Shown: positions 45,581-59,067, numbered from the stretch's first letter. The stretch is DNA of 64,000 nt from Lichenibacterium minor (GCF_004137685.1 NZ_QYBB01000001.1:124001-188000), one strand, 5' to 3'. Numbers and translations: made by a program. The notes: generated by a model from the sequence alone, not told the origin.

Positions 45581-45615
45581 CGACAGGGCGGCAGGCTTTC
45601 GCCGCCGCCCTGTCG
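45581..45615 (-). other. stable GNRA-capped hairpin between rplO and secY
   Basis: On the transcript, CGACAGGGCGGC pairs with GCCGCCCTGTCG (12 bp perfect), extended by GGC-GAAA-GCC with one bulged base, giving about 15 pairs closed by a GAAA tetraloop. It begins 26 bp after the rplO stop. No T-tract follows, so it is not a standard terminator. Confidence 0.7.
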
Positions 45616-45641
45616 ATGATCGCGACCGATCCCGTCGGGGA

Positions 45642-46127
45642 TCAGGCGGCCTTCTCGGCCTTCACCTTCGGCTCGCGCAGCACCTTCACGGAGCCGCCGG
45701 CGGCCTCGATGGCGGCGATGGCGGACTTCGACGCCAGGGCGGCCTCGATCTCCACCTTGGCGGTGATCTCGCCGGCACCCAGGATCTTCACCCCGTCCCG
45801 CGCCTTCGTGCACAGGCCGCAGTCCACCAGCGTCTCAATGGTGATCGGCCCCGCCTGCAGCTTGCCCTCGTCGATCGCCTTCTGGATGCGGCCGACGTTG
45901 ATCTCGTTGTAGTCGAGGCGGAAGATGTTGGTGAAGCCGCGCTTCGGCAGGCGGCGATGCAGCGGCATCTGACCGCCTTCGAAGCCCTTGATGCGCACGC
46001 CGGTGCGGGCCTTCTGACCCTTCACGCCGCGGCCGCCGGTCTTGCCCTTGCCCGAGCCGATGCCGCGCCCGACGCGCATGCGGGGCTTGGACGAGCCTTC
46101 GTTGTCCCTGATCTCGTTGAGCTTCAT
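45642..46127 (-). CDS. rplO: 50S ribosomal protein L15
   Basis: L15, 161 residues, with the Gly/Lys/Arg-rich N-terminal extension [20 protein letters not shown] that penetrates 23S rRNA. The ATG at 46127 starts [16 protein letters not shown]; the frame extends 63 bp upstream over rpmD without conservation. It sits 10 bp after rpmD. Confidence 0.97.
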   Translation of the reverse strand: MKLNEIRDNEGSSKPRMRVGRGIGSGKGKTGGRGVKGQKARTGVRIKGFEGGQMPLHRRLPKRGFTNIFRLDYNEINVGRIQKAIDEGKLQAGPITIETLVDCGLCTKARDGVKILGAGEITAKVEIEAALASKSAIAAIEAAGGSVKVLREPKVKAEKAA

Positions 46128-46137
46128 GACGGGATCC

Positions 46138-46335
46138 TCACTCGCCGTCGACGACGCGGACGAGGTGAGCGACGCTCGCCACCATGCCACGGGTCGAAGG
46201 GTTGTCGATCAGCGACGAGCGGCGGCCGATCTTGTTGAGGCCGAGGGCGACCAGCGTTTGACGCTGCGAAGCCGGGCGGCCGATGGGGCTCTTCGTCTGC
46301 TCGACGACGAACTTGGTCTGGGTCTGGGAGTCCAT
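46138..46335 (-). CDS. rpmD: 50S ribosomal protein L30
   Basis: L30, 65 residues: [20 protein letters not shown], then [20 protein letters not shown]. Typical bacterial length. Between rpsE (11-bp gap) and rplO in the spc operon. Confidence 0.95.
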   Translation of the reverse strand: MDSQTQTKFVVEQTKSPIGRPASQRQTLVALGLNKIGRRSSLIDNPSTRGMVASVAHLVRVVDGE

Positions 46336-46346
46336 GTCTGTCCTCC

Positions 46347-46901
46347 TCAGACTTCGACGGCGTCGGCGTCCACGCCCTGGCGGCGGGACTGCAGGGTGGA
46401 CACCTTGAGGTTGCGGCGAGCCGCGACCTGGCGGGGCGAATCCTCGTGGATGAGCGCGTCGAAGGTGGCGCGAACCATGTTGTAGGGGTTCGACGAGCCC
46501 TGGCTCTTCGCCACGACGTCGTGGACGCCGAGCGTTTCGAAGACGGCGCGCATCGGGCCGCCGGCGATGATGCCGGTGCCGGCCGGGGCGGCCCGCAGGA
46601 TCACGCGCCCGGCGCCGTGGCGTCCGTTCACGTCGTGATGGAGGGTGCGGCCTTCGCGCAGCGGCACGCGGATCATGCCGCGCTTGGCGGCTTCCGTCGC
46701 CTTGCGGATGGCTTCCGGCACTTCGCGCGCCTTGCCGTGGCCGTAGCCGACGCGGCCCTTCTGGTCGCCGACGACGACGAGCGCCGCGAAGCCGAAGCGC
46801 CGGCCGCCCTTCACCACCTTGGCGACGCGGTTGATGTGGACCAGCTTGTCCACGAATTCATTGTCGCGATCCTCGCGGTCGCGCTCTCTTTCACGAGCCA
46901 T
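46347..46901 (-). CDS. rpsE: 30S ribosomal protein S5
   Basis: S5, 184 residues. The charged start [20 protein letters not shown] is followed by the S5 signature [20 protein letters not shown] and [21 protein letters not shown]5 contributes to decoding accuracy. It starts 208 bp after rplR, a wide gap for this operon. Confidence 0.97.
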   Translation of the reverse strand: MARERERDREDRDNEFVDKLVHINRVAKVVKGGRRFGFAALVVVGDQKGRVGYGHGKAREVPEAIRKATEAAKRGMIRVPLREGRTLHHDVNGRHGAGRVILRAAPAGTGIIAGGPMRAVFETLGVHDVVAKSQGSSNPYNMVRATFDALIHEDSPRQVAARRNLKVSTLQSRRQGVDADAVEV

Positions 46902-46982
46902 CTAAACTGTCCGTCACTGACGCGGCGACCCGGGATGGGCCCTGCCGCTCGCTGGGATGGTGCCGTCGCGGATGAGCGAAAG

Positions 46983-47011
46983 CGCGGGGATGCGGTCAGA
47001 ACCGCCCCGCG
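46983..47011 (-). other. intergenic hairpin between rplR and rpsE
   Basis: CGCGGG pairs with CCCGCG and GCGGT with ACCGC across a short bulge, around a CAGA loop (11 pairs). It lies in the 208-bp spacer about 80 bp before the rpsE start. Confidence 0.55.
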
Positions 47012-47109
47012 CCACGCCGACCCTGCAAGGGAACGGGCCGACCTGTATCCGACGCTTCCGTCTGACACAAGCCGGCCCGCTGATCTTCGAAACCGAAGCG
47101 ACGCTTCGA

Positions 47110-47469
47110 TCAGAACTTGAGGCCACCCTCGCGGGCGCCGTCGGCCAGCGCCTTGACGCGGCCGTGGTACATGTAGGCGCCGCGGTCGAAGACGACCTCG
47201 GTCACGCCGGCCTCGACGGCACGCTGGGCCACCAGCTTGCCGATCTGCTCGGCGGCCGCCTTGTCGGCGCCCGTCTTGAGGCCCTCGCGGTTCGACTTCT
47301 CCAGCGTGGACGCCGAAGCCAGTGTGACGCCGCGCGCGTCGTCGATCACCTGCGCGTAGATCTGCTTGGAAGACCGGAAGACCGAAAGGCGGGGACGGCC
47401 GCCGGCGTTCTTGCGAATCGCCAGACGGACGCGAGCCTTGCGGCGGTCGGAAAGATCGCTCTTGCTCAT
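47110..47469 (-). CDS. rplR: 50S ribosomal protein L18
   Basis: L18, 119 residues, binds 5S rRNA. It begins [20 protein letters not shown] and contains [20 protein letters not shown] and [20 protein letters not shown]. The ATG at 47469 lies 5 bp after rplF; the longer open frame upstream only shadows rplF. Confidence 0.97.
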   Translation of the reverse strand: MSKSDLSDRRKARVRLAIRKNAGGRPRLSVFRSSKQIYAQVIDDARGVTLASASTLEKSNREGLKTGADKAAAEQIGKLVAQRAVEAGVTEVVFDRGAYMYHGRVKALADGAREGGLKF

Positions 47470-47474
47470 CGCCC

Positions 47475-48008
47475 TTACTTCTTCTTGCCTTCCTTGCGGA
47501 AGATGAACTCGCCCGCGTACTTCACGCCCTTGCCCTTGTAGGGCTCCGGCGGACGATAGGAGCGAATCTCGGAGGCCACCTGGCCGACTTCGCGCTTGTC
47601 GATGCCGGTGATGACCAGTTCGGTCGGCTTCGTGGCCTTGATGTCGATGCCATCCGGGATCGGATAGTCGACGTCGTGGCTGTAGCCGAGCGACAGGACG
47701 AGCTTCTTGCCCTGCACCGCGGCCTTGTAGCCGACGCCGGTGATCTCGAGCTTGCGCTCGAAGCCCGCCGACACGCCGGTCACGAGATTGTTGATCATCG
47801 CGCGCGACATGCCCCACATGGCCTGCGCGCGCTTGGTCTCGGAACGGGGCTTCACCGAAACCTCGTTGTCGTTGAGCGCCACGTCGCAGTCGTCGGGCAC
47901 CGTGAAGGACAGAGTCCCCTTGGCGCCCTTGACCTGAACCGACTGGCCCTCGATTGTCGCGGTCACGCCCTTGGGGAGCGAGACCGGCTTCTTACCGACC
48001 CTGGACAT
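47475..48008 (-). CDS. rplF: 50S ribosomal protein L6
   Basis: L6, 177 residues, begins [20 protein letters not shown] and ends with the signature [20 protein letters not shown]. It lies near the sarcin-ricin loop and factor-binding site of the 50S subunit. Confidence 0.98.
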   Translation of the reverse strand: MSRVGKKPVSLPKGVTATIEGQSVQVKGAKGTLSFTVPDDCDVALNDNEVSVKPRSETKRAQAMWGMSRAMINNLVTGVSAGFERKLEITGVGYKAAVQGKKLVLSLGYSHDVDYPIPDGIDIKATKPTELVITGIDKREVGQVASEIRSYRPPEPYKGKGVKYAGEFIFRKEGKKK

Positions 48009-48031
48009 CGTTCATTCCTTCATGGCTCAGG

Positions 48032-48430
48032 TCAGAAGACCTTGCACAGGACCTCTCCGCCGACATTGTTGTCGCGGGCGGCGTGGTCAGCCATGACGCC
48101 CTTGGGCGTCGACACGATCGTGATGCCCAGGCCGTTGGCGACGCGCGGCAGGGCGTCGACGGCCGCGTACACGCGGCGGCCGGGGCGCGACACGCGCTCG
48201 ATCATCTTGATGACCGGGGCGTTGTCGAAATACTTCAGCTCGATGTCGAACTCGGTGCGGCCGTTGCCGTGGTCCGTCGTCGAGTATCCGCGGATGAAGC
48301 CTTCCTGCTCCAGCACGTCGAGGACGTTGGCGCGGAGCCGGGAACCCGGCGTCGACACCTTACCCTTCTTGCGGAGCTGGGCGTTGCGGATGCGGGTGAG
48401 CATGTCACCCAGGGGATCGTTCACCGACAT
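48032..48430 (-). CDS. rpsH: 30S ribosomal protein S8
   Basis: S8, 132 residues: [20 protein letters not shown] at the start and [20 protein letters not shown] near the end. In E. coli S8 is the translational repressor of the spc operon; whether that feedback operates here was not examined. Confidence 0.98.
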   Translation of the reverse strand: MSVNDPLGDMLTRIRNAQLRKKGKVSTPGSRLRANVLDVLEQEGFIRGYSTTDHGNGRTEFDIELKYFDNAPVIKMIERVSRPGRRVYAAVDALPRVANGLGITIVSTPKGVMADHAARDNNVGGEVLCKVF

Positions 48431-48443
48431 AGTTCGCCTCCCC

Positions 48444-48749
48444 TCACCAGCTCGACTTCACGAGGCCTGGGATCAGGCCCTTGTTGCCCAGCTCGCGGAG
48501 CGCGATGCGGGACATCTTCATCTTGCGATACACCGAGCGCGACCGGCCCGACACCTCGCACCGGTTGCGGATGCGCGCCGCGGCCGAGTTGCGGGGCAGC
48601 TCGCTGAGCTTCAGCCGCGCCTCGAAACGCTCCTCCATCGGGAGGTTGGCGTCGTCGGCAATGCCCTTCAGCTTGGCCCGCTTGGCGGCGTACTGCTTCA
48701 CCAGCGACCGCCGGTGCTCATTCTTCTCGACAGAACTCTTCTTAGCCAT
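48444..48749 (-). CDS. rpsN: 30S ribosomal protein S14
   Basis: S14, 101 residues, the long zinc-free form (no CxxC pair). [20 protein letters not shown] is the conserved core. It follows rplE by 81 bp and precedes rpsH by 13 bp. Confidence 0.98.
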   Translation of the reverse strand: MAKKSSVEKNEHRRSLVKQYAAKRAKLKGIADDANLPMEERFEARLKLSELPRNSAAARIRNRCEVSGRSRSVYRKMKMSRIALRELGNKGLIPGLVKSSW

Positions 48750-48796
48750 TGAGTCGTCCTCTCCTTTCCGCGTCTGAAGCCGTGCTGGACTGCACG

Positions 48797-48825
48797 GCGG
48801 GGCCAGGGCCTCCCCCTGCCCCCGC
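48797..48825 (-). other. intergenic hairpin between rplE and rpsN
   Basis: GCGGGG/CCCCGC and CAGGG/CCCTG stack as 11 pairs with one C-C mismatch around a 5-nt loop, starting 5 bp after the rplE stop. Confidence 0.6.
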
Positions 48826-48830
48826 TGACC

Positions 48831-49481
48831 TCACTGCCGGAACGGGAAATTGAATGCCTTCAGAAGCGCGCGCGCTTCGTCGTCGGTCTTCGCCGTGGTG
48901 CAGACGATGATGTCCATGCCGAGCATCGTCTCGGCCTTGTCATAATCGATCTCGGGGAAGATGATGTGCTCCTTGATGCCCATGGCGAAGTTGCCGCGGC
49001 CGTCGAAGGACTTGGCGCTCAGGCCGCGGAAATCGCGGATGCGCGGGAGCGCGACCGTGATCAGGCGGTCGAGGAACTCGTACATGCGCGTGTCGCGCAA
49101 CGTCACCTTGGCGCCGAGCGGCATGCCTTCGCGGACCTTGAAGGTCGAAATGGCGTTGCGCGCGTGGGTGATGACGGGCTTCTGGCCCGCGATCAGCGAC
49201 AGGTCGGAAGCGGCGCTCGTCACCTTCTTGGTGTCGTTGACGGCTTCGCCGACGCCCATGTTCAGCACGATCTTGTCGAGCCGCGGCACGGCGAGCTGGT
49301 TCGTGTAGCCGAACTGCTCCACCATCGCCTGGCGGATCGTGTCGCGGTAGATCTGCTTCATCCGCGGCACGTAGCCGGCGGGGAGGGCCGGCGAGGCCTC
49401 CATGTTGATGTCGGAGCCCGACTTGCGGTTCTCCTTGCCCTTGGCGGCCTTCTTGCCGCCGGTGGCCTGTGCCTCAGCCAT
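48831..49481 (-). CDS. rplE: 50S ribosomal protein L5 with N-terminal extension
   Basis: L5 binds 5S rRNA; the canonical body starts about residue 40 ([20 protein letters not shown]) and contains [20 protein letters not shown] and [18 protein letters not shown]. The ATG at 49481 overlaps the end of rplX by 8 nt and adds a Lys/Gly-rich leader of about 35 residues ([20 protein letters not shown]), giving 216 residues against about 180 in E. coli. Confidence 0.95.
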   Translation of the reverse strand: MAEAQATGGKKAAKGKENRKSGSDINMEASPALPAGYVPRMKQIYRDTIRQAMVEQFGYTNQLAVPRLDKIVLNMGVGEAVNDTKKVTSAASDLSLIAGQKPVITHARNAISTFKVREGMPLGAKVTLRDTRMYEFLDRLITVALPRIRDFRGLSAKSFDGRGNFAMGIKEHIIFPEIDYDKAETMLGMDIIVCTTAKTDDEARALLKAFNFPFRQ

Positions 49482-49791
49482 CGATCTGATCTCCCGAACC
49501 CTTGGCGACACGGACCTTGCGGCCGTCCTCGAGCACCTTGAAGCCCACGCGGACCGGCTTGCCGGTCGTCGGGTGCTGCAGGGCGAGGTTCGACAGGTGG
49601 ATCGTCGCTTCCTTGGTGATGATGCCGCCTTCCTGGCGCTGGCTCTGCGCCTGGTGGCGCTTGACGAGGTTAACGCCGCGCACGATGGCGCGCTCGTCCT
49701 TCGGCATGACCTGGAGCACCTCGCCCGTGTTGCCGCGGTCGCGGCCGGTCAGCACGACGACCTTGTCGCCCTTCTTGATCTTGGCGGCCAT
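49474..49791 (-). CDS. rplX: 50S ribosomal protein L24
   Basis: L24, 105 residues, an early assembly protein with a KOW motif [20 protein letters not shown]. The ATG at 49791 shares its G region with the rplN stop (TGATG), so translation is coupled. Its end overlaps the rplE start. Confidence 0.97.
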   Translation of the reverse strand: MAAKIKKGDKVVVLTGRDRGNTGEVLQVMPKDERAIVRGVNLVKRHQAQSQRQEGGIITKEATIHLSNLALQHPTTGKPVRVGFKVLEDGRKVRVAKGSGDQIDG

Positions 49792-50159
49792 CACAGCACC
49801 TCCGGGGCCAGCGAAATGATCTTCATGTGGTTCTTGGCGCGCAGTTCGCGCGGAACCGGCCCGAAGATGCGGGTGCCGACCGGCTCGGACTGGTTGTTCA
49901 CGATGACGGCGGCGTTGCTATCGAAGCGGATGACGGTGCCGTCGGCGCGCTTGATGTCCTTGGCGGTGCGAACCACCACGGCCTTCATCACGTCGCCCTT
50001 CTTCACGCGGCCGCGCGGGATGGCCTCCTTGATGGACACGACGATGATGTCGCCCACGCCGGCATACTTCCGCTTGGAGCCGCCGATGACCTTGATGCAC
50101 ATGACGCGGCGGGCGCCGGAATTGTCAGCGACATCGAGGTTAGTCTGCATCTGAATCAT
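49791..50159 (-). CDS. rplN: 50S ribosomal protein L14
   Basis: L14, 122 residues: [20 protein letters not shown] and [20 protein letters not shown] are family signatures. First gene of the spc set (rplN-rplX-rplE-rpsN), 98 bp after rpsQ. Confidence 0.98.
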   Translation of the reverse strand: MIQMQTNLDVADNSGARRVMCIKVIGGSKRKYAGVGDIIVVSIKEAIPRGRVKKGDVMKAVVVRTAKDIKRADGTVIRFDSNAAVIVNNQSEPVGTRIFGPVPRELRAKNHMKIISLAPEVL

Positions 50160-50224
50160 GGATATGACTTTCTGTCAGAACGGTTTCCGGCATCGCGTGC
50201 CGGACTGCGCCTGGCGGGGTTCGG

Positions 50225-50242
50225 GGGGCCGCTCAGGGCCCC
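50225..50242 (-). other. intergenic hairpin between rpsQ and rplN
   Basis: GGGGCC and GGCCCC pair around GCTCAG, 15 bp after the rpsQ stop, at the junction of the S10 and spc operons. The stem is short but very GC-rich. Confidence 0.4.
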
Positions 50243-50257
50243 TCCCCCGGATCGGCT

Positions 50258-50524
50258 TCAGGCTGAGGCTTCGGCCCCGGTCTTCGCCGCCGCGTCCGCG
50301 CCGAGGACGATCCAGCGCTTCAACTTCGAGATCGGCCGCGTTTCCTCGATGGAAACGATGTCGCCGACCTTGAAGGTGCGGGCCTCGTCGTGCGCGTGGT
50401 AGTTCTTGGAGCGGCGCACGGTCTTCTTCAGCAGCGGATGGGTGAAGCGACGCTCCACCTTCACCACCACGGTCTTCTCCTGCTTGTCGCTGACGACCAC
50501 GCCCTGGAGGATACGCTTCGGCAT
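50258..50524 (-). CDS. rpsQ: 30S ribosomal protein S17
   Basis: S17, 88 residues: [20 protein letters not shown] and [18 protein letters not shown]. Last gene of the S10 operon, 10 bp after rpmC; a short Ala-rich tail extends beyond the usual end. Confidence 0.97.
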   Translation of the reverse strand: MPKRILQGVVVSDKQEKTVVVKVERRFTHPLLKKTVRRSKNYHAHDEARTFKVGDIVSIEETRPISKLKRWIVLGADAAAKTGAEASA

Positions 50525-50534
50525 CTGTTGTCTC

Positions 50535-50747
50535 TCACCCGTTCGCTGCGGCGCGCTTCATCGCCGCCAGGGTCTTCACCCGGGCGATGTCGCGGCGGAC
50601 CGTGCGGACCGTGGAGGTGTTCTCCAATTGCCCGGTGGCGCGGCGGAAGCGCAAGTTGAACTGTTCGCGCTTCAAGCGAAGCACTTCGTCGTTGAGCTGG
50701 TCGTCCGACATGACCCAGAGGTCGGACAGGCGCTGCTTGGTCTTCAT
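50535..50747 (-). CDS. rpmC: 50S ribosomal protein L29
   Basis: L29, 70 residues, located at the peptide exit tunnel rim. [20 protein letters not shown] and [15 protein letters not shown] are typical. Between rplP and rpsQ. Confidence 0.97.
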   Translation of the reverse strand: MKTKQRLSDLWVMSDDQLNDEVLRLKREQFNLRFRRATGQLENTSTVRTVRRDIARVKTLAAMKRAAANG

Positions 50748-50759
50748 GATGGTCCTACC

Positions 50760-51173
50760 TCACTCGGCGATGCGTTCGACGAAGCGCGTCTTGATCGGCA
50801 GCTTCGCGGCGGCGAGGCGGAGTGCCTCCTTGGCGAGATCGACCGGCACGCCGTCGAGCTCGAACATGATACGCCCGGGGTGGACGCGGGCGGCCCAGAA
50901 CTCCGGAGCGCCCTTGCCCTTGCCCATCCGGACCTCGGTCGGCTTCTTCGACACCGGCACGTCCGGGAAGATGCGGATCCAAACGCGGCCGGCGCGCTTC
51001 ATGTGGCGGGTGAGGGCGCGGCGGGCGGCCTCGATCTGGCGGGCGGTGACGCGCTCCGGCTCCATGGCCTTCAGGCCGTACTGGCCGAAGTTGAGCTCGA
51101 AGCCGCCCTTGGCTTCGCCGCTGATCCGGCCCTTGAAGGCCTTGCGGAAGCGGGTTCGCTTGGGTTGCAACAT
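50760..51173 (-). CDS. rplP: 50S ribosomal protein L16
   Basis: L16, 137 residues: [20 protein letters not shown] and [20 protein letters not shown]. It lies near the tRNA A site. It starts 183 bp after rpsC, an unusually wide spacer for this neighbouring pair. Confidence 0.98.
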   Translation of the reverse strand: MLQPKRTRFRKAFKGRISGEAKGGFELNFGQYGLKAMEPERVTARQIEAARRALTRHMKRAGRVWIRIFPDVPVSKKPTEVRMGKGKGAPEFWAARVHPGRIMFELDGVPVDLAKEALRLAAAKLPIKTRFVERIAE

Positions 51174-51307
51174 GGGAAAGGGGTCCTGAAAGTCGGTCGG
51201 AGCACGTCCGGACCGCTCGAAGGCCCTTTCAGAGGCCCCGAGGTCGGTCGATGGGTCTTGCTATTTCATGCCGGAGCACGTCACGCAACCGTCAACGTGC
51301 GCCGAAA

Positions 51308-51336
51308 GCGCGGAACTTCCCTGCGGAAGCCCGCGC
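51308..51336 (-). other. intergenic hairpin between rpsC and rplP
   Basis: GCGCGG/CCGCGC and CTTCC/GGAAG form 11 pairs with a small asymmetric internal loop, 20 bp after the rpsC stop. Confidence 0.55.
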
Positions 51337-51356
51337 CCTGTGGTCGATCAGGCCGT

Positions 51357-52118
51357 TCAGGCCCGCTCGCGCCGGCGATCCCGGTCACGGTCACGGTCGC
51401 GGCCGCCGCGGTCGTCGTCGCGGCGACGGCGCTCGCCGCCCGGGGCGTGTTCCTGGTTGGCGGCGCGCTTGTCCTGCGCCATCGGATCGTGCTCGAGGAT
51501 CTCGCCCTTGAAGATCCACACCTTGATGCCGCAGGTGCCGTAGGCCGTGTTGGCCGTGGCGACGCCGTAGTCGACATCGGCGCGCAGCGTGTGCAGCGGC
51601 ACCCGGCCCTCGCGGTACCACTCCTGGCGGGCGATTTCGGCGCCGCCGAGTCGACCGGAGCAGTTGATGCGGATGCCTTCGGCGCCCAGGCGCATGGCGG
51701 ACTGGACGGCGCGCTTCATGGCGCGGCGGAACGCGACGCGGCGCTCGAGCTGCTGCGCGATCGAATCGGCCACGAGGGTGGCGTCGACCTCGGGTTTGCG
51801 AACCTCGACGATGTTGATCACCACCTCGGACGAGGTGATCTTCGACACCATCTTGCGGAGCTTGTCGATGTCGGCGCCCTTCTTGCCGATCACCACGCCC
51901 GGACGCGCCGAGTGGATGGTGACGCGGCACTTCCGGTGCGGACGCTCGATGACGATCTTGGAGATCGCCGCCTGCTTCAACGCCGCCATGAGGACCTCGC
52001 GGATCTTCATGTCCTCGTGCAGCAGCTTGCCGTACTCGCCCTTGCTGGCGAACCAGCGCGAATCCCAGGTGCGGTTGATGCCGAGCCGCAGCCCGATCGG
52101 ATTGACCTTCTGACCCAT
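51357..52118 (-). CDS. rpsC: 30S ribosomal protein S3
   Basis: S3, 253 residues, lines the mRNA entry channel. It begins [20 protein letters not shown] and has a KH domain with [16 protein letters not shown]. The C-terminal tail is rich in Arg/Asp repeats ([20 protein letters not shown]), about 20 residues longer than E. coli S3. The ATG at 52118 follows rplV by 11 bp. Confidence 0.97.
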   Translation of the reverse strand: MGQKVNPIGLRLGINRTWDSRWFASKGEYGKLLHEDMKIREVLMAALKQAAISKIVIERPHRKCRVTIHSARPGVVIGKKGADIDKLRKMVSKITSSEVVINIVEVRKPEVDATLVADSIAQQLERRVAFRRAMKRAVQSAMRLGAEGIRINCSGRLGGAEIARQEWYREGRVPLHTLRADVDYGVATANTAYGTCGIKVWIFKGEILEHDPMAQDKRAANQEHAPGGERRRRDDDRGGRDRDRDRDRRRERA

Positions 52119-52129
52119 GGCTAAATCCT

Positions 52130-52510
52130 TCAGGCCGCCGACTGGACTTCGCGGACGATGATGGTGAGGTTCGAGAAGGGCTTCTCGATCCGGCCGGCCC
52201 GGCCGCGGGCGCGGGGGCTGAAGCGCTTCATCACCATGGCCTTGCCGACATAGGCCTCCGACACGATGAGGTCGTCGACGTCGAGCTCGTGGTTGTTCTC
52301 GGCGTTGGCGATAGCGCTTTCCAGCGCCTTCTTGACCTCGACGGAGATGCGCTTGCGCGAGAATTCGAGGTCGGCCAAGGCCGTCTCGACCTTCTTGCCG
52401 CGGATGAGCTGAGCCAGCAGGTTCAGCTTCTGCGGGGACACGCGCAGCATGCGCGCGACGCACTTCGCCTCGTTCTCGGGGAGCGCGCGGGGCTTCGCCT
52501 GCTTGCTCAT
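52130..52510 (-). CDS. rplV: 50S ribosomal protein L22
   Basis: L22, 126 residues, lines the exit tunnel. [20 protein letters not shown] at the start and [20 protein letters not shown] near the end match the family. Between rpsS and rpsC. Confidence 0.98.
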   Translation of the reverse strand: MSKQAKPRALPENEAKCVARMLRVSPQKLNLLAQLIRGKKVETALADLEFSRKRISVEVKKALESAIANAENNHELDVDDLIVSEAYVGKAMVMKRFSPRARGRAGRIEKPFSNLTIIVREVQSAA

Positions 52511-52514
52511 CGGA

Positions 52515-52790
52515 TCACCTCTTGGACTTCTTGTCCGCGGCGTGGCCGTGGAACGTGCGGGTGGGCGAGAACTCGCCGAACTTGTGGCCGATCATGTCCT
52601 CGGTCACGGTGACCGGGACGTGCTTGTGGCCGTTATGGACGCCGAAGGTCAAGCCGACGAACTGCGGCAGGATGGTGGAGCGACGGCTCCACATCTTGAT
52701 AACTTCGGATCGGCCACCCGAGCGAACGGTATCTGCCTTCTTGAGCAGGTAACCGTCGACGAAGGGCCCCTTCCAGATCGAACGTGACAT
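52515..52790 (-). CDS. rpsS: 30S ribosomal protein S19
   Basis: S19, 91 residues: [20 protein letters not shown] and [20 protein letters not shown]. It sits in the 30S head and pairs with S13. It follows rplB by 9 bp. Confidence 0.98.
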   Translation of the reverse strand: MSRSIWKGPFVDGYLLKKADTVRSGGRSEVIKMWSRRSTILPQFVGLTFGVHNGHKHVPVTVTEDMIGHKFGEFSPTRTFHGHAADKKSKR

Positions 52791-52799
52791 GGATAGCCC

Positions 52800-53633
52800 T
52801 CACTTCTTCCGGGCGTGGCGGGAGGCGACGATGAACTTGCCCGTCGACTTGTTGGTGCGCGTCTTCTTGCCCTTGGTGGGCTTGCCCCACGGCGTCACCG
52901 GGTGACGACCGCCGGAGGTGCGGCCTTCGCCGCCGCCGTGCGGATGATCGACCGGGTTCATCGTGACGCCGCGGTTGTGCGGGCGCCGTCCGAGCCAGCG
53001 GCGGCGACCCGCCTTGCCGTAGGAGATGTTCATGTGGTCGGGGTTGGACACCGACCCAATCGTGGCGAAGCACTGGCCGTTGATCAGGCGCTGCTCGCCC
53101 GACGACAGGCGCAGCGACACGTAGCCGGCATCGCGGCCGACGATCTGGGCATAGGCGCCGGCGGAGCGGGCGATCGCGCCGCCCTTGCCGATCTTCATCT
53201 CGATGTTGTGCACGATCGTGCCCACCGGGATGGCCGACAGCGGCATGGCGTTACCGGGCTTCACGTCGGCCTGGCGGCTCGCCACCACCTCGTCGCCGAC
53301 GCCGAGCTTCTGCGGCGCGATGATGTAGGCGGCTTCGCCGTCCGCGTAGCGGACGAGGGCGATGAAGGAGGTGCGGTTCGGATCGTATTCGATCCGCTCC
53401 ACCTTGCCCGGCTGGTCGAGCTTGCGACGCTTGAAGTCGATGATCCGGTAGGTCTGCTTGTGGCCGCCGCCGCGGAACCGCACGGTGATGCGGCCCGTGT
53501 TGGAGCGGCCGCCCGACTTGGACAGACCCTCGGTCAGGATCTTCAGCGGCTTGCCCTTGTAGAGCCCGCTGCGATCGACGATCACGAGCTGGCGAAGGCT
53601 CGGCGTGATCGGTTTGAATGTCTTCAGTGCCAT
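52800..53633 (-). CDS. rplB: 50S ribosomal protein L2
   Basis: L2, 277 residues, needed for subunit joining and peptidyl transfer. [20 protein letters not shown] and the C-terminal signature [20 protein letters not shown], which contains the conserved His, are intact. Confidence 0.98.
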   Translation of the reverse strand: MALKTFKPITPSLRQLVIVDRSGLYKGKPLKILTEGLSKSGGRSNTGRITVRFRGGGHKQTYRIIDFKRRKLDQPGKVERIEYDPNRTSFIALVRYADGEAAYIIAPQKLGVGDEVVASRQADVKPGNAMPLSAIPVGTIVHNIEMKIGKGGAIARSAGAYAQIVGRDAGYVSLRLSSGEQRLINGQCFATIGSVSNPDHMNISYGKAGRRRWLGRRPHNRGVTMNPVDHPHGGGEGRTSGGRHPVTPWGKPTKGKKTRTNKSTGKFIVASRHARKK

Positions 53634-53658
53634 GGCACTTTTATCCTTATGCCTGCGC

Positions 53659-53955
53659 TCAGAGACCCGTGGTGACGTCGATCTTGTGCCCGGCCGCGAG
53701 CGTCACGATGGCCTTCTTCAGGTCGGCCTGACGACCCTTGATGCCGCGGAACGTCTTGGCCTTGCCCTTGCGGATCGTGGTGTTGACCGCTTCGACCTTC
53801 ACGTCGAACAGCTGTTCGACGGCGGCCTTGATCTCCGGCTTGGTCGCCGTCTTGGCGACCTTGAAGACGACCTGGTTGAAGTCGGACGCGGCCGTGGCCT
53901 TCTCGGTGATGACCGGCGACAGGATCACGTCGTAGTGGCGGGGGTCCTGGCTCAT
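53659..53955 (-). CDS. rplW: 50S ribosomal protein L23
   Basis: L23, 98 residues, the docking site for trigger factor and SRP at the exit tunnel. [20 protein letters not shown] is the family start. Its ATG overlaps the rplD stop as ATGA. Confidence 0.97.
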   Translation of the reverse strand: MSQDPRHYDVILSPVITEKATAASDFNQVVFKVAKTATKPEIKAAVEQLFDVKVEAVNTTIRKGKAKTFRGIKGRQADLKKAIVTLAAGHKIDVTTGL

Positions 53956-54572
53956 TTGAATCGCAGCTCCAGCGCGTCCACCGCAGCCTTGGTCAGGACC
54001 AGCTTGTTGCGACGCAGAATGTCGTAAACGTTGATCCCCTGGACCGGCAGAACGTCGATCATCGGGATGTTTCGGGCGGCGCGGGCGAAGTTCTCCTCGA
54101 CGGCGGCGCCGTCGATGATGAGCGCGCTCTTCAGGCCGGCCGTGGCGAACTTCTGCTTCAGCAGCTTCGTCTTATGCTCGGCCGCGGAGGCGGCGCCCCA
54201 CACGATCAGGTCGCCCTCGGCCGCCTTGGAGGACAGCGCGTGGCGAAGCGCCAGGGCGCGCACCTTCTTGGGCAGGTCGTGGGCATGGGAGCGCACGACG
54301 GGGCCGAACGCGCGACCGCCGCCGCGGAACTGCGGCACGCGGGCGGAGCCGTGACGCGCCGAACCGGTGCCCTTCTGCTTGTAGAGCTTCTTGCCCGTGC
54401 GGGCGATCTCGGCCCGGCCCTTGGTCTTGTGCGTGCCGGCGCGCCGCTTGGCGAGCTGGTAGCGGATCATCCGGGCGATGAGGTCCTGGCGGGGCTCCAG
54501 GCCGAAGATGGTGTCGTCGAGCTCGACCGAACCGTCGGTCTGGCCGTCGAGGGAGGTGATGTCGATCTTCAT
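53952..54572 (-). CDS. rplD: 50S ribosomal protein L4
   Basis: L4, 206 residues. The conserved exit-tunnel loop region is [20 protein letters not shown] and [20 protein letters not shown]. In E. coli L4 autoregulates the S10 operon; no equivalent leader was identified here. It follows rplC by 8 bp. Confidence 0.98.
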   Translation of the reverse strand: MKIDITSLDGQTDGSVELDDTIFGLEPRQDLIARMIRYQLAKRRAGTHKTKGRAEIARTGKKLYKQKGTGSARHGSARVPQFRGGGRAFGPVVRSHAHDLPKKVRALALRHALSSKAAEGDLIVWGAASAAEHKTKLLKQKFATAGLKSALIIDGAAVEENFARAARNIPMIDVLPVQGINVYDILRRNKLVLTKAAVDALELRFK

Positions 54573-54580
54573 TGGCTCAA

Positions 54581-55306
54581 TCAACCCTCGATGGCGGCTT
54601 CGGCGGCCGGGGCGGCGTCGGTGACCTCGGACGTCATGCGGAACTTGCCGGGCATCGGCAGGTCCTTGTGGGGCGCCTTCTTGATGGCGTCCCGCACGTA
54701 GATGTAGCCGCCGACCGTGCCGGGGACCGCGCCCTCGACGAGGATCAGGCCGCGCTCGACGTCGGTGCGGACGACCTTGAGGTTCAGGGTGGTCACGCGG
54801 TCGACGCCCATGTGGCCGGCCATCTTCTTGTTCTTGAACGTCTTGCCGGGGTCCTGGCGACCGCCGGTCGAGCCGTGCGAGCGGTGCGACACCGACACGC
54901 CGTGGGTGGCCCGCAGGCCGCCGAAGTTCCAACGCTTCATCGGGCCGGCGAAGCCCTTGCCGGTGGAGGTGCCCGTCACGTCGACGAACTGCCCCGGCAC
55001 GAAATGGTCGGCCTGAAATTCGGCGCCGACGGGGATCATGTGATCCGCCTCGACCCGGAACTCGGCCAGCTTCATCTTCGGCTCGACCTTGGCGATGGCG
55101 AAGCGCTCGCGCTCGGCCTTCGACACGTTCTTCACCTTGGCCTTGCCGATACCGATCTGCAACGCGCTGTAGCCGTTCACCTCGGCCGTGCGATGCGCCA
55201 CGACCTGGCAACCGTCGAGTTTGAGCACCGTCACCGGCACATGTTCGCCCGCTTCCGTGAAAACACGGGTCATTCCGACCTTCTGGGCGATGACACCTGA
55301 CCGCAT
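54581..55306 (-). CDS. rplC: 50S ribosomal protein L3
   Basis: L3, 241 residues, begins [20 protein letters not shown] and contains the finger motif [20 protein letters not shown] with its conserved Gln. The C-terminus carries an Ala-rich extension. Second gene of the S10 operon. Confidence 0.98.
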   Translation of the reverse strand: MRSGVIAQKVGMTRVFTEAGEHVPVTVLKLDGCQVVAHRTAEVNGYSALQIGIGKAKVKNVSKAERERFAIAKVEPKMKLAEFRVEADHMIPVGAEFQADHFVPGQFVDVTGTSTGKGFAGPMKRWNFGGLRATHGVSVSHRSHGSTGGRQDPGKTFKNKKMAGHMGVDRVTTLNLKVVRTDVERGLILVEGAVPGTVGGYIYVRDAIKKAPHKDLPMPGKFRMTSEVTDAAPAAEAAIEG

Positions 55307-55357
55307 GTCAGATTTCCTTCAAGATACTTCGCTACAGCGTATCGCAGTGGGCGGACG

Positions 55358-55666
55358 TCAGATCTTGATCTCGACGTCGACGCCGGCGGCCAGATCGAGC
55401 TTCATCAGCGCGTCAACCGTCTGCGGAGTGGGATCCACGATGTCGAGGACACGCTTGTGCGTGCGGATCTCGAACTGCTCGCGGGACTTCTTGTCCACGT
55501 GGGGCGAACGGTTCACGGTGAACTTCTCGATCCTCGTGGGCAGCGGGATTGGGCCACGGACCTGAGCGCCAGTGCGGCGCGCCGTGGACACGATCTCCTT
55601 GGTCGAGGCATCGAGCACGCGGTGATCGAAGGCCTTGAGCCGGATGCGGATGTTCTGGGCGTTCAT
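55358..55666 (-). CDS. rpsJ: 30S ribosomal protein S10
   Basis: S10, 102 residues, also the NusE antitermination factor. [20 protein letters not shown] and [20 protein letters not shown] are conserved. The ATG at 55666 has AGGGG 8 nt upstream; a second ATG two codons earlier lies too close to it. Confidence 0.97.
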   Translation of the reverse strand: MNAQNIRIRLKAFDHRVLDASTKEIVSTARRTGAQVRGPIPLPTRIEKFTVNRSPHVDKKSREQFEIRTHKRVLDIVDPTPQTVDALMKLDLAAGVDVEIKI

Positions 55667-55687
55667 CGTCATGTCCCCTGATCGGTT

Positions 55688-55712
55688 GGAGCGGGAGCAG
55701 AGCTCCCGCTCC
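55688..55712 (-). other. intergenic hairpin between tuf and rpsJ
   Basis: GGAGCGGGAGC and GCTCCCGCTCC form a perfect 11-bp stem with a 3-nt loop in the 62-bp spacer that joins the str and S10 operons. No T-tract follows. Confidence 0.65.
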
Positions 55713-55728
55713 CCGACCTGTTGGCTTC

Positions 55729-56919
<1,191 letters not shown>

Positions 56920-56958
56920 GGAAGGCTCCTCTCAAGCTTCGTTCTACGTGTGGGGAGG

Positions 56959-59034
<2,076 letters not shown>

Positions 59035-59067
59035 GGATCGATCCTCGGACGGCGCGTGTTCGCCGGA

